Source: an uncultured Paracoccaceae bacterium
GTDB lineage: Bacteria; Pseudomonadota; Alphaproteobacteria; Rhodobacterales; Rhodobacteraceae
Direction of reading: 5' to 3'
Assembly (NCBI GenBank): GCA_937138255.1
Contig: CAKZOU010000042.1
Coordinates: 1 to 33,183, forward strand
Length of the DNA: 33,183 nt
The notes under the pieces were generated by a model that saw only the letters and a list, made by a program, of their open reading frames with translations, searched no databases and was not told where the DNA came from. The position numbers and the translations under genes were made by a program. Of the stretch, positions 7,339 to 15,747 are shown in pieces. The stretch's first letter is position 1, and every line of letters starts with the position of its first letter.

Positions 7339-8343
7339 ATGAAAACTCGCACCCTTCTTGCCACTCTCCTTGCAACCTCGACCGCCCTGCCCGCGCTGGC
7401 CGATGTCAATATCTACACCACCCGCCAGCCCGAGCTGATCCAGCCCGTGATGGACGCCTTCACCGAAGCCACCGGCATCGACGTCAATCTCGCCTATGTC
7501 TCGGAAGGCATTGTTGAGCGCCTCAAGGCCGAAGGCCGCCGCTCGCCGGCCGATCTGGTGATGACCGTCGATGTGGCGAGCCTGCAGCAGATCGTCGAGG
7601 CCGAGGTGCTCCAACCAGTCGAGAGTGCCGCTCTGGCCGATGCGATCCCCGCGCATCTGCGGAGCCCCGACAATCTCTGGTTTGGCCTCACGACCCGCGC
7701 CCGCATCGTCTATGCCAGCAAGGATCGCGTGGCCGATGGCGAGGTGACGACCTATGAAGATCTCGCTGATCCCAAGTGGCAGGGCCGCATCTGTACCCGC
7801 TCGGGGCTGCATCCCTATAACCTCGCCCTCGCCGCCGCGATGGTCGCCCACCACGGCGAGGATGAGACCCGCGTCTGGGCCGAAGGCGTCCGCGCCAACC
7901 TCGCCCGCAAGCCCGAAGGCAACGACCGCGCACAGGTCAAGGCGATTTGGGCTGGCGAATGCGATATCAGCCTCGGCAACACCTATTACATGGGCGAGAT
8001 GCTCAAGGACGCCGAGCAGACCGAATGGGCCAACTCGGTGCGGATCATTTTCCCGACCTTCGAGAACGGCGGCACCCATGTGAACATCTCGGGCGTCGCC
8101 ATGACGCAAGCCGCGCCCAACAAGGACGACGCGCTCAAGCTCATGGAATTCCTCGTCTCGCCTGAGGCGCAGGCGATCTATGCCGAGCTCAACAACGAAT
8201 ACCCCGTGCTGGAGGGCGCAAAGATCTCGGATCTCGTGGCAAGCTGGGGCAGCTTTGCCGCCGACGAGATTGATCTGACCAATCTTGCCAGCGAACGCCC
8301 GACCGCGCTCAGGATCATGGAGCTGGTGAACTTCGACGGGTAA
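7339..8343 (+). CDS. Periplasmic Fe(3+) ABC transporter substrate-binding protein
   Basis: A 334-residue protein with a signal peptide (KTRTLLATLLATSTALPALA, cleavage likely after A21). The mature part reads 'DVNIYTTRQPELIQPVMDAFTEATGI', the usual start of FbpA/FutA-type iron-binding proteins. The metal-binding tyrosine pair is at Y216-Y217 in 'SLGNTYYMGEM'. It should capture ferric iron in the periplasm and pass it to a membrane permease. The ATG at 7339 has GGAG 6 bases upstream. No permease or ATPase gene follows; the next gene is convergent, so this component is encoded alone. Two iron-type operators lie in its promoter. Confidence 0.9.
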   Translation: MKTRTLLATLLATSTALPALADVNIYTTRQPELIQPVMDAFTEATGIDVNLAYVSEGIVERLKAEGRRSPADLVMTVDVASLQQIVEAEVLQPVESAALADAIPAHLRSPDNLWFGLTTRARIVYASKDRVADGEVTTYEDLADPKWQGRICTRSGLHPYNLALAAAMVAHHGEDETRVWAEGVRANLARKPEGNDRAQVKAIWAGECDISLGNTYYMGEMLKDAEQTEWANSVRIIFPTFENGGTHVNISGVAMTQAAPNKDDALKLMEFLVSPEAQAIYAELNNEYPVLEGAKISDLVASWGSFAADEIDLTNLASERPTALRIMELVNFDG

Positions 8344-8364
8344 GCCCTGACAAGAGGCGATTAT

Positions 8365-8399
8365 GGAAAGGCCGGGCCCGTCAGGACTCGGCCTTTTCC
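8365..8399. terminator. Hairpin between the convergent iron-binding protein and uup genes
   Basis: AAAGGCCG (8367-8374) pairs with CGGCCTTT (8389-8396) around a 14-base loop, with GG/CC able to extend the stem. On the plus strand it ends in TTTT, and on the minus strand in TTTCC. It lies 20 bases after the plus-strand stop and overlaps the last codons of uup, so it probably serves the plus-strand transcript. Confidence 0.55.
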
Positions 8400-10192
8400 A
8401 TGAGCATCAGCCACTCTTCCTCGGCCTGCGCCACGGCATCTTGCCGCTCGGCCAGCGCCTCGGAGGCTTTGGCGAATTTCGCAGGCTGGGCGGCAAAGAG
8501 GTTGGGATCGGCCAGCAATTCTTCGAGCTTGGCAATCTCGGCGGTAAGCTTGTCGATCACGGCCGGCAGGCTTTCGAGGCGGTGCTTTTCGGTGAAGGTC
8601 AGCCCCGATTTCTTTGCGGCGGCAACGGGTTCGGGCGCCTTCTCGGGCGCCTTGGGCTTCTCGGCCGGCACCACCGGCGCCGCCTCGCCCTTCTGCGCCT
8701 GATAATCCGTCCAGCCGCCGGCATAGACGGTGGCCTTGCCATCGCCATCCATCGCCACGGTCGTCGTCGCCACGCGATCAAGGAAATCCCGGTCGTGGCT
8801 GACCAGAAGAACCGTGCCGTCATAATCGTCGAGGATCTCTTGCAAGAGGTCGAGCGTCTCGATGTCGAGGTCGTTGGTCGGCTCGTCGAGCACGAGAAGG
8901 TTGGATTCCTTTGCCATGAGCCGGGCCAGAAGAAGCCGCGCCTTTTCGCCGCCCGAAAGCGCCCGGACAGGCGCACGCGCCTGCGCCTCATCGAAAAGAA
9001 AGTCCTTCAGATAGCCGACAACGTGCCGCGGCTCGCCCCGCACCATCACCTGATCGGCCCGCCCGCCGACCCGCATTTCAGGATCGAAGGTGAGGTTCTC
9101 CCAAAGGCTCATATCGGGATCAAGCTGCGCGCGGCTTTGGTCGAAGACGGCGATGGCGAGGTTGGTGCCGAGGGTGACGGCCCCAGACTCCGGTTGAACT
9201 TCCCCCGTCAACATCTTGATAAGCGTAGTTTTACCAACGCCGTTGGGGCCAACAAATGCAATCCGGTCGCGGCGCTGAACGGTCAGGGAAAAGTTGCGGA
9301 CGATATCCTTGCCGCCATAGGTCTTGGAGATCCCCTTTGCCTCGATGACCTTCTTGCCCGACATGGGCCCGCTTTCGAGCGACAGCGCCGCCGCGCCCTG
9401 ACGGCGGATCATCGCGGCGCGCTCAGTGCGCAGGTCTTGCAGCGCCCGCACGCGGCCCATGTTGCGCTTGCGGCGGGCGGAAATCCCCTCGACTGCCCAA
9501 CGCGCCTCGGCCTTGATCTTGCGGTCCATCTTGTGGCGGGCGATGTCTTCCTCGTCCCAGGTCTTGTCGCGCCAGGCTTCGAAATCCTCGAATCCCCGCT
9601 CATGCCGCCGCACCATTCCCCTGTCTATCCAAAGGGTTGCGCGGGTAAGCTCACGCAAGAAGGTCCGGTCGTGCGAGATCAGGACAAAGGCCGCCTTGGT
9701 GGCCCGAAGCGTGTCTTCGAGCCACTGAACAGCTGCGATATCGAGATGGTTGGTCGGCTCGTCCAACAGCATCAGCTCGGGCGCTTCGGCCATGAGCTTG
9801 GCCAGCGCCGCTCGCCGCCGCTCCCCGCCCGAAGCGGTTTGCACGGGGCGCTCAGGATCGAACCCCAAGCCTTCTGCCGCGACATTCACCCGATAGGCCT
9901 CGCCCTCGGGCAAGCCGCTCGCCGCATAATCGCCCAGCGTGGCAAAGCCCGACATATCGGGATCTTGCTCCATATAGCCCACGGTCACACCGGGCGGCAC
10001 CACGCGGTCGCCCTTGTCGGCCTCGACAAGCCCCGCCATGATCTTCATCAGCGTCGATTTGCCCGAACCGTTGCGGCCCACAAGGGCCACTCGGTCGCCC
10101 TGCTGCACGACAAGCGACAGCTCGGAAAACAGGGGATTGCCGCCGAAGGTCAGCGAGATGTCGGAGAGTTGGAGAAGGGGTGCGCGCGCCAT
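8381..10192 (-). CDS. uup: ABC-F ATPase, Uup type
   Basis: A 603-residue soluble protein with two ATP-binding cassettes and no membrane domain. The first Walker A is GRNGSGKS at 39-46, with signature ASGGERRR and Walker B 'LMLLDEPTNHLD'. The second has GPNGVGKT, LSGGEKAR and 'LLVLDEPTNDLD'. The linker (about 'FEDFEAWRDKTWDEEDIARHKMDRKIKAEARW') and the C-terminal coiled coil after residue 530 ('RLESLPAVIDKLTAEIAKLEELL') are typical of Uup, an ABC-F protein acting on ribosomes and linked to branched DNA. It lies 9 bases downstream of olsB and is probably cotranscribed. Confidence 0.92.
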   Translation of the reverse strand: MARAPLLQLSDISLTFGGNPLFSELSLVVQQGDRVALVGRNGSGKSTLMKIMAGLVEADKGDRVVPPGVTVGYMEQDPDMSGFATLGDYAASGLPEGEAYRVNVAAEGLGFDPERPVQTASGGERRRAALAKLMAEAPELMLLDEPTNHLDIAAVQWLEDTLRATKAAFVLISHDRTFLRELTRATLWIDRGMVRRHERGFEDFEAWRDKTWDEEDIARHKMDRKIKAEARWAVEGISARRKRNMGRVRALQDLRTERAAMIRRQGAAALSLESGPMSGKKVIEAKGISKTYGGKDIVRNFSLTVQRRDRIAFVGPNGVGKTTLIKMLTGEVQPESGAVTLGTNLAIAVFDQSRAQLDPDMSLWENLTFDPEMRVGGRADQVMVRGEPRHVVGYLKDFLFDEAQARAPVRALSGGEKARLLLARLMAKESNLLVLDEPTNDLDIETLDLLQEILDDYDGTVLLVSHDRDFLDRVATTTVAMDGDGKATVYAGGWTDYQAQKGEAAPVVPAEKPKAPEKAPEPVAAAKKSGLTFTEKHRLESLPAVIDKLTAEIAKLEELLADPNLFAAQPAKFAKASEALAERQDAVAQAEEEWLMLMEKAES

Positions 10193-10201
10193 GCGCCGGA
10201 G

Positions 10202-10975
10202 CTACTGTGCCGCCCTCGAAACCGCAAGCCCCGGCAATGCGAGCGCCCTCAAGAGACGCTTGCGGGCGGGCGGGATACGGGCGATCTCGAGGCCGGTGAA
10301 GACGTGGAGTGTGCCGAAGCCGCGGTCGATCACCGCGTGATCCGACACCCAGCCTCCCATCGCCAGATAGCTACGCAAGAGCGGGGGCAACTGGGAAAGC
10401 CCATGCTTGGGAGCCGTTTCGCCGTCCCTCTGGGCAAGGTCGACGGTTTCCTGCGCCTGTCGACGCGGACGCCATCGCGCCGGAGCGAGGCTTTTTTGCG
10501 CCAAAAGCCCAAAGGCGGCGCGATAGGGTGCAGGGCTGTTGCCCGCAAAGCTGGTGCAGCCGAAAAGAAGGCCCACTTGGCGTTCGTCGACGATCTGCGT
10601 CAGTGCCGCCCAAGCCAACCGCAGCACATCTGGATCCCTGACCACCGGATCGATGCAAAAGCGACTGAGCTCTGCAATCGGGCCCACAAAGGCTTCTAGG
10701 CGGGACAGATCATAGAATTGCGCGGAGTAGCTCTTGCCGATTTCTGCTCCGCCTTCGAGCAGCAAGAGCCGAAAGCTCCCGACCAGCCGGCCAGTTCTGC
10801 CCTCACGCAACAGCACATGATGGCAACGATCATCAAAAGGATCGGTTTCTCGTCCGGTCTCGCGGGGAGCGGAGCCTGCGGGCGGCGGAAAGCAGCGATG
10901 GCGCAAAGCCTGTGTCTCGGCAACCTCTTCAGGCCTTGTCGCGAGACCCACGGTGTATCGGCCGGCCTCGATCAT
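10202..10975 (-). CDS. olsB: L-ornithine N(alpha)-acyltransferase OlsB
   Basis: OlsB transfers a 3-hydroxyacyl chain from acyl-carrier protein to the alpha-amino group of ornithine, the first step of ornithine-lipid synthesis. This GNAT-fold protein (257 aa) has the family signatures 'FRLLLLEGG', 'YSAQFYDLSRLEAF', 'IAELSRFCIDPVVRDPDVLR' and 'LLFGCTSF'. It has no membrane helix. In many Rhodobacterales as I recall them, olsA (second acyltransferase) is adjacent; here the downstream gene is uup and the upstream one bamE. The ATG at 10975 is the first good start; an AGAGG lies rather far (about 11 bases) upstream, after an intercistronic hairpin. Confidence 0.87.
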   Translation of the reverse strand: MIEAGRYTVGLATRPEEVAETQALRHRCFPPPAGSAPRETGRETDPFDDRCHHVLLREGRTGRLVGSFRLLLLEGGAEIGKSYSAQFYDLSRLEAFVGPIAELSRFCIDPVVRDPDVLRLAWAALTQIVDERQVGLLFGCTSFAGNSPAPYRAAFGLLAQKSLAPARWRPRRQAQETVDLAQRDGETAPKHGLSQLPPLLRSYLAMGGWVSDHAVIDRGFGTLHVFTGLEIARIPPARKRLLRALALPGLAVSRAAQ

Positions 10976-11001
10976 CCAGCTAACGCCTCTTTTTGTCTGT
11001 C

Positions 11002-11025
11002 CCGCTCCGATAAGGATCGGAACGG
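11002..11025 (-). other. Intercistronic hairpin upstream of olsB
   Basis: TCCGAT (11006-11011) and ATCGGA (11016-11021) form a perfect stem with a four-base loop. It is extended by CCG/CGG after a single mismatch. On the minus strand it is followed by ACAAAAAGAGG, which contains the presumed ribosome binding site of olsB, so it is not a terminator. It may affect olsB translation or mRNA stability. Confidence 0.4.
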
Positions 11026-11047
11026 AAACCGCAATAGCCGGTTGACG

Positions 11048-11524
11048 TCAGTTGGAACCAATCAGGTCCGCAGCGCTGAAGTTGCCAATGGCTCCGAGAA
11101 GCTGTCGGATCAGGGTGCTGTCGCGAACGTTGTCCTCGGTCACTCGGCGCGACAGGATGACAACCCCACCGTCTTCAAGACCATATCGCGCCACGTTGGT
11201 GACAAGGCCTTGGGCGCTGAAGGTAATCGCCACGACTTCGCGGCTGACCTCTTCGGGCGCAGCAGCCCCGAAATGGCGGAACACGGACGAGACATAATAG
11301 ATACCGCTCTCGTTCAGAACGCCGGTGATCGTCGGCGCACCGATTTTGGCCAGAACGGTCTCGCGGGTATCGACGCCAACCTCGACTTGCGCCAGATCCT
11401 CTTCGATCGGGGCATAGCCGTGCTTGCGCATGACCGGAGCGCAGGCCGCAACCAAAGCCACCAAAGCCACGAGCACAAGATTGCGACGGATCGCTGTTCG
11501 GGTCGATCTGCCCATGATCCGCAT
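11048..11524 (-). CDS. bamE: Outer-membrane assembly lipoprotein BamE (SmpA/OmlA family)
   Basis: BamE is a small outer-membrane lipoprotein of the BAM complex, which inserts beta-barrel proteins. The 158-residue product has an N-terminal basic/hydrophobic segment ending in lipobox VAAC (Cys28). The SmpA/OmlA domain follows: 'YAPIEEDLAQVEVGVDTRETVLAKIGAPT', then 'GIYYVSSVFRHFGAAAPEEVSREVVAITFSAQG' in two parts. The ATG at 11524 has AGGGGG directly upstream; the longer open frame to 11779 runs into the divergent gene. It is divergent from yceD with an 82-base shared promoter region, and leads an apparent bamE-olsB-uup unit. Confidence 0.9.
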   Translation of the reverse strand: MRIMGRSTRTAIRRNLVLVALVALVAACAPVMRKHGYAPIEEDLAQVEVGVDTRETVLAKIGAPTITGVLNESGIYYVSSVFRHFGAAAPEEVSREVVAITFSAQGLVTNVARYGLEDGGVVILSRRVTEDNVRDSTLIRQLLGAIGNFSAADLIGSN

Positions 11525-11606
11525 TGCTGCCCCCTTGCGTTGAATGGCCCTGCCTTTTAATCGGCTTACAGCATCGACGCCCCCAACATCAAGAATGGAA
11601 GCGCCC

Positions 11607-12167
11607 GTGACCCAAGCTCTGCCTAGCCAGACCATCCGTTTTGCCGATCTCCGCAACCGGAGGGACACCACATTTGAGATTTCGCCGGACGCAGGCGGCC
11701 GCCAAGCCGTGGCCGAGGCCCTCGGGATCGTCGGCATCAAGAAGCTGCGTCTTGAGGGCCGGATTGCTCCATTGGGCAAGGCTGACTGGTCGCTTGAGGC
11801 GAAGCTCGGCGCAACCGTCGTTCAAGAATGCGTCGTTACCCTCGCCCCCGTGACCACCCGGATCGACGAGGCGGTGCGCCGCAGCTACCTGTCGGAGATG
11901 CCGGATCTTGGCACCGGCGAGGTGGAAATGCCCGAGGACGACAGCGCCGAGCTTCTGCCCGACGAGATCGACCTTGCCGAGGTGATGATCGAGGCCCTGG
12001 CGCTCGCCCTGCCCCCGTTTCCACGCGCCGACGGTGTAAACATGGGCGAAGCGGTCTACACCGAACCCGGCGCCCGCCCGATGACGGAGGACGAGGCCAA
12101 ACCTTTCTCTGGCCTCGCGAGCCTGCGCGATGCCCTTGAAAACAAAGACGAAGGCGGCGATAACTAG
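11607..12167 (+). CDS. YceD family protein (DUF177)
   Basis: YceD-family proteins are usually encoded immediately before rpmF; a role in 23S rRNA maturation has been proposed for relatives. The product (186 aa from GTG at 11607) contains a conserved middle 'LRLEGRIAPLGKADWSLEAKLGATVVQECVVTLAPV', with the single Cys expected in the family, and an acidic C-terminal part with 'DEIDLAEVMIEALALALPPFPR'. GTG at 11607 has GGAAG 5 bases upstream and homologues begin MTQAL-like, so I prefer it to the ATG at 11595. It is followed by a 187-base gap and rpmF. Confidence 0.85.
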   Translation: MTQALPSQTIRFADLRNRRDTTFEISPDAGGRQAVAEALGIVGIKKLRLEGRIAPLGKADWSLEAKLGATVVQECVVTLAPVTTRIDEAVRRSYLSEMPDLGTGEVEMPEDDSAELLPDEIDLAEVMIEALALALPPFPRADGVNMGEAVYTEPGARPMTEDEAKPFSGLASLRDALENKDEGGDN

Positions 12168-12354
12168 GCCCCAATGCAGCCCCAGAGAATCGGGGTTGCG
12201 CTGACAAGGAATCCCAGTATTTTCGCGGCCTCTTCCGGATCGAGGCTCGACATGCTGCGGCGGATCGCTTAAACGGCGCCGAGTCAGTTCTGGAATATGA
12301 AATCCGGGCCATGCCGCGAGGCGAAAGTGCCCCCCAATTCGAAGGTGTTGAGAC
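12168..12354 (+). other. Intergenic leader of the rpmF-plsX-fabH cluster
   Basis: No gene is seen here. GCAGCCCC (12176-12183) and GGGGTTGC (12192-12199) can form an 8-bp stem (one G-T pair) right after yceD, without a T-run. TTGCGC (12196-12201) with TATTTT 16 bases later (12218-12223) is a weak promoter candidate. That would give rpmF a leader of about 120 bases, long enough for regulation, but I recognise no known leader motif. Confidence 0.35.
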
Positions 12355-12561
12355 ATGGCCGTCCAACAGAACAAGGTTTCCAAGTCGCGCCGCAACATGC
12401 GCCGTGCCCACGACGCGCTCGTCGCGGCGAACCCCAATGAATGCACCAACTGCGGCGAACTCAAGCGCCCGCACCACGTTTGCCCGTCCTGCGGAAGCTA
12501 CGACGGTCGTGACGTTGTCGCGATGGCTGCCGAGGTCGATCTGGACGAAGACGCGGCGTAA
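12355..12561 (+). CDS. rpmF: 50S ribosomal protein L32
   Basis: L32 of 68 residues, starting [22 protein letters not shown] as in other Alphaproteobacteria. It is of the zinc-binding type: Cys30, Cys33 (CTNC) and Cys43, Cys46 (CPSC) form the ribbon. The acidic tail '[11 protein letters not shown]' is typical of the group. It is followed after 21 bases by plsX. The rpmF-plsX-fabH order is widely conserved and couples ribosome and membrane-lipid synthesis. Confidence 0.97.
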   Translation: MAVQQNKVSKSRRNMRRAHDALVAANPNECTNCGELKRPHHVCPSCGSYDGRDVVAMAAEVDLDEDAA

Positions 12562-12582
12562 GCCGGGTCGTTCCGCACGGTC

Positions 12583-13713
12583 ATGACCCAAGCCGTTCAG
12601 GACGCGTCCGCGACCGAGGCAAAAGCCAAGACCGTTGTGCTGTCCGTCGACGCCATGGGCGGAGACAAGGGGCCTGCAACCGTGGTTGCGGGCCTTGCGC
12701 GTTTTCTGGAAGACTCGCCCGACGCCCGCGCGATTCTGCACGGTCCCGAAGCCGAGCTGGCCCCGCTCGTCGCCAAGCGGCGTATCGGCGATCGTGTGAC
12801 GATCCGCGATGCCCGCGACGTGGTGAAGATGACGGACAAGCCCTCGCAGGTTCTGCGGAGCGGCAAAGAGACCTCGATGTGGTCGACCATCGACGCCGTC
12901 AAACAGGGTGAAGCCGATGTCGCGGTGAGCTGTGGCAACACCGGTGCGCTTATGGCGATGTCGATGCTTCAGCTGCGCAAGGCCGAGGGCGTCAAGCGCC
13001 CGGCGATCGCCTGCCTCTGGCCCTCGCGCAATCCGGCGGGCTTTAACGTCATGCTTGACGTGGGCGCCGATATCCGCGCCGAGGCAGATGATCTGCTTGC
13101 CTATGCACTGATGGGCGCCTCCTACGCCCGCAACGGCCTCGGACTGCCGACACCGCGGGTTGGCCTTCTCAATGTTGGCACCGAAGAGCACAAGGGCCGC
13201 GCCGAACTGAAGGACGCGCAAGATCTGATCGTGCGCGCCGCGCCGGCCGGCGCGTTTGACTATGTCGGCTTTGTCGAGGGCGGCGATCTGCCTTCCGACC
13301 GTGTGGACGTGATCGTGACCGACGGTTTCACCGGCAATATCGCGCTGAAAACCGGCGAAGGCACGGCAACCCTGATCTCGACGCTTCTGAAGGAAGCCTT
13401 CAACAAAACGATCCTGTCGCGCATCGCCGCCCTTCTGGCGATGACCTCGCTCCTGCGCCTGCGCCGCCGGATCGATCCGCGCCGGGTCAATGGCGGGGTG
13501 TTCCTCGGGCTGAACAAGACCGTCATCAAGAGCCACGGCTCGGCCGATGAAACCGGCGTCGCGGCGGCGATCTCACTCGCCTACAAGCTGGGCGCCTCGG
13601 GCTTCAGCGAACGTGTGGCGGCACGAATTGCCTCGGCGGCCATCCTCGCGCAGGATAGCCAGACAGAAGACGCGGAAAACCGCGCCAGAGCAAAGGAAGA
13701 AGATCCGCAATGA
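12583..13713 (+). CDS. plsX: Phosphate acyltransferase PlsX
   Basis: PlsX makes acyl-phosphate from acyl-ACP and phosphate, feeding PlsY for the first acylation of glycerol-3-phosphate. The 376-residue protein carries the N-terminal signature 'LSVDAMGGDKGP', then 'VSCGNTGALMA' and 'VDVIVTDGFTGNIALKTGEG'. The first 15 residues (MTQAVQDASATEAKA) precede the usual start of the fold, so a later start is conceivable, but no better one is seen. Its TGA overlaps the fabH ATG by 4 bases. Confidence 0.96.
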   Translation: MTQAVQDASATEAKAKTVVLSVDAMGGDKGPATVVAGLARFLEDSPDARAILHGPEAELAPLVAKRRIGDRVTIRDARDVVKMTDKPSQVLRSGKETSMWSTIDAVKQGEADVAVSCGNTGALMAMSMLQLRKAEGVKRPAIACLWPSRNPAGFNVMLDVGADIRAEADDLLAYALMGASYARNGLGLPTPRVGLLNVGTEEHKGRAELKDAQDLIVRAAPAGAFDYVGFVEGGDLPSDRVDVIVTDGFTGNIALKTGEGTATLISTLLKEAFNKTILSRIAALLAMTSLLRLRRRIDPRRVNGGVFLGLNKTVIKSHGSADETGVAAAISLAYKLGASGFSERVAARIASAAILAQDSQTEDAENRARAKEEDPQ

Positions 13714-14681
13714 CGCTACGAGCCGTCGTCCGGGGCGTCGGGCATTACCTGCCCGAGCGCGTGGTCCCCAATTCCGAGTTTGAAAAGACGCTCGATACGT
13801 CGAACGAATGGATCGTCTCGCGCTCGGGGATCGAGCGGCGCCATTTCGCGGCAGAAGGCCAGACCACTTCGGATCTTGCGGTGCGCGCATCCAAGGCCGC
13901 GCTCGCCCACGCGGGGATGGAGGCAGACGATCTCGACGCGATCATCGTCGCCACCTCGACCGCCGACCTCACCTTCCCCTCTGCGGCGACCATGGTGCAA
14001 AGCGCCTTGGGCAACACCTCGGGCTTTGCCTTCGACGTTCAGGCCGTCTGCGCCGGTTTCGTCTATGCGCTGGCCAATGCCAATGCTCTGATCGTCTCCG
14101 GTCAGGCCAAGACCGTCCTTGTCATCGGCGCCGAGACCTTCAGCCGCATCCTCGACTGGACCGACCGAGGCACCTGCGTCCTTTTCGGCGACGGCGCGGG
14201 CGCGCTGATCCTTTCGGCCGAGGAAGGCACCGGCACCAACGCCGACCGGGGCATCCTTGCGACCGACCTCAACTCCGACGGCCGCTATCGCGACATCCTT
14301 TATGTCGACGGTGGGGTGTCGACGAAATCGACCGGCGTTCTAAGGATGGAAGGCAAGGAAGTCTTCCGCCACGCCGTTGAAAAGCTTGCCGAAACCGCCG
14401 ACAAGGCGCTGTCGAAAGTGGGCCTGCACCACGAAGATATCGACTGGGTGGTGCCGCATCAGGCCAACATCCGCATCATTCAGGCCACTGCCAAGAAGCT
14501 CGGCGTCAGCATGGACAAAGTGGTTGTCACGGTGCAGGACCACGGCAATACCTCGGCCGCTTCGATCCCGCTCGCCCTCGCGGTCGGGGTCCAGAACGGC
14601 CAGATCAAAAAGGGCGATCTCGTCGTTACCGAAGCCATTGGTGGCGGCCTTGCCTGGGGCTCTGTTGTTCTGCGCTGGTAA
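13710..14681 (+). CDS. fabH: Beta-ketoacyl-ACP synthase III
   Basis: FabH starts fatty-acid synthesis by condensing acetyl-CoA with malonyl-ACP. The 323-residue protein has the full catalytic triad: Cys114 (DVQAVCAGF), His250 (VVPHQAN) and Asn280 (DHGNTSAAS). N-terminal 'SNEWIVSRSGIERR' and C-terminal 'GGGLAWGSVVLRW' are characteristic. It overlaps plsX by ATGA, showing translational coupling. Confidence 0.97.
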   Translation: MTLRAVVRGVGHYLPERVVPNSEFEKTLDTSNEWIVSRSGIERRHFAAEGQTTSDLAVRASKAALAHAGMEADDLDAIIVATSTADLTFPSAATMVQSALGNTSGFAFDVQAVCAGFVYALANANALIVSGQAKTVLVIGAETFSRILDWTDRGTCVLFGDGAGALILSAEEGTGTNADRGILATDLNSDGRYRDILYVDGGVSTKSTGVLRMEGKEVFRHAVEKLAETADKALSKVGLHHEDIDWVVPHQANIRIIQATAKKLGVSMDKVVVTVQDHGNTSAASIPLALAVGVQNGQIKKGDLVVTEAIGGGLAWGSVVLRW

Positions 14682-14721
14682 TTGCGCGCCAACTTAAATT
14701 GCGCCGGACAAGTGCCTGTTA

Positions 14722-14751
14722 TTGACTCGGAAATTCCCGCTGGCATAGGCT
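14722..14751 (+). promoter_or_regulatory. Candidate promoter of ihfA
   Basis: TTGACT (14722-14727) is a strong -35 match. TAGGCT (14746-14751) lies 18 bases later as a weak -10, and the ihfA ATG follows 24 bases further. The same TAGGCT -10 occurs in the candidate promoter of the moxR operon at 28213. This is assigned by eye only. Confidence 0.4.
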
Positions 14752-14774
14752 CACTGAAAACAATGGGGAGTCTC

Positions 14775-15077
14775 ATGTCCGATAAGACCCTGACCCGCAT
14801 GGACCTTGCGGAAGCCGTGCATGCCGAAGTGGGCCTTTCCCGCAACGATAGTGCCAATCTCGTCGAGACGGTTCTCGACCATGTCTCCGACGCGCTTGTT
14901 GCCGGTGAAACGGTCAAGATCAGCTCGTTCGGGACATTCTCTGTCCGTGACAAAGCTGCGCGCGTGGGCCGCAACCCCAAGACCGGCGAAGAGGTTCCGA
15001 TCCATCCCCGCCGTGTCCTGACCTTCCGGCCCTCGCATCTGATGAAAGACCGCGTGGCGGCCGGCAACAAGAGCTAA
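14775..15077 (+). CDS. ihfA: Integration host factor subunit alpha
   Basis: IHF-alpha pairs with IHF-beta to bend DNA at specific sites, acting in transcription, replication and recombination. The 100-residue protein has the HU/IHF fold: '[29 protein letters not shown]', '[27 protein letters not shown]' in pieces, and '[11 protein letters not shown]' in the DNA-binding arm. The ATG at 14775 is chosen because GGGGAG sits just upstream and the length is normal. A MerR-type regulator follows after 12 bases, an order usual in Alphaproteobacteria. Confidence 0.96.
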   Translation: MSDKTLTRMDLAEAVHAEVGLSRNDSANLVETVLDHVSDALVAGETVKISSFGTFSVRDKAARVGRNPKTGEEVPIHPRRVLTFRPSHLMKDRVAAGNKS

Positions 15078-15089
15078 GGGGTTGTAGGG

Positions 15090-15650
15090 ATGGCAAAATC
15101 CCGCGATGCCTTCCGAACCATCAGCGAGGTTTCGGACTGGCTCGACACCCCCGCGCACGTCCTGCGATTCTGGGAAAGCAAGTTCAGCCAGATCAAGCCG
15201 ATCAAGCGCGCCGGAGGGCGCCGCTACTATCGGCCCGAGGATATGGAGCTTCTGGGCGGGATCAAGACCCTTCTTCACGATCAGGGCATGACCATCAAGG
15301 GCGTGCAAAAGCTCTTGCGCGAGCAAGGAATCAAACACGTCGCCGCGATGGGTCCGAGTCCGATGGACGACGACGAGGATAGGGTGATCGATTCGCCGAA
15401 GGCAGTTGATGCCGAAGAGGCGCCGCAATTTGCGGCCCCCGAAGCGCCCGGCCCTGCTCCTACCCCTGCGAAACCGCGACTTGTGGCAAAGGTCCCGGCC
15501 GATCCCGAAGACAGCGCCTTCACCGGTGCTCCGCGCTTTGCAGCCCTTCTCTCTTCAACCGATCCTGTGGCCCTGCGGCGCGTCTCGCACCAGATCGCGC
15601 CGCTGGTGGCGCGGCTCGAGGCCTTGCGCGAACGCGCCGGGGCTTCGTGA
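15090..15650 (+). CDS. MerR family transcriptional regulator
   Basis: The N-terminal 75 residues form a MerR winged-helix DNA-binding domain ('[25 protein letters not shown]', '[16 protein letters not shown]'). The rest is unlike classical metal-sensing MerR proteins: a Pro/Ala/Glu-rich linker (about 100-140) and a C-terminal helical segment ('[29 protein letters not shown]'). No Cys cluster for metals is visible. Such proteins are regularly found directly after ihfA in this group; their targets are not established. GGGATG gives a close ribosome-binding context at 15087. Confidence 0.88.
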   Translation: MAKSRDAFRTISEVSDWLDTPAHVLRFWESKFSQIKPIKRAGGRRYYRPEDMELLGGIKTLLHDQGMTIKGVQKLLREQGIKHVAAMGPSPMDDDEDRVIDSPKAVDAEEAPQFAAPEAPGPAPTPAKPRLVAKVPADPEDSAFTGAPRFAALLSSTDPVALRRVSHQIAPLVARLEALRERAGAS

Positions 15651-15709
15651 AAGAAAAGACGCAGGCCGGGCCATCGAAATGCAGCTTGAGAATAATGCTG
15701 ATTTCCAGC

Positions 15710-15737
15710 TTGCCCTCGCACCGAAAAACAGTATGAA
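15710..15737 (+). promoter_or_regulatory. Promoter of tRNA-Pro
   Basis: TTGCCC (15710-15715), a 16-base spacer and TATGAA (15732-15737) make a reasonable sigma-70-type promoter. Transcription would start only a few bases before the tRNA at 15748, as is usual for tRNA genes. Confidence 0.5.
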
Positions 15738-15747
15738 CGGGCGCAGT

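Noticed and set aside
8363-10699. A 778-codon plus-strand open frame opposite uup and olsB
   Set aside because: It is the antisense of two well-supported genes. Its residues (many Gly, His, Arg, Gln) are the usual product of reading GC-rich codons backwards, and no domain is visible.
11043-11050. TGACGTCA palindrome, also at about 20583 and 24360
   Set aside because: Three copies of a GC-containing 8-mer in 33 kb, one within a coding region and one at a gene end, with no shared context; chance is the simplest explanation.
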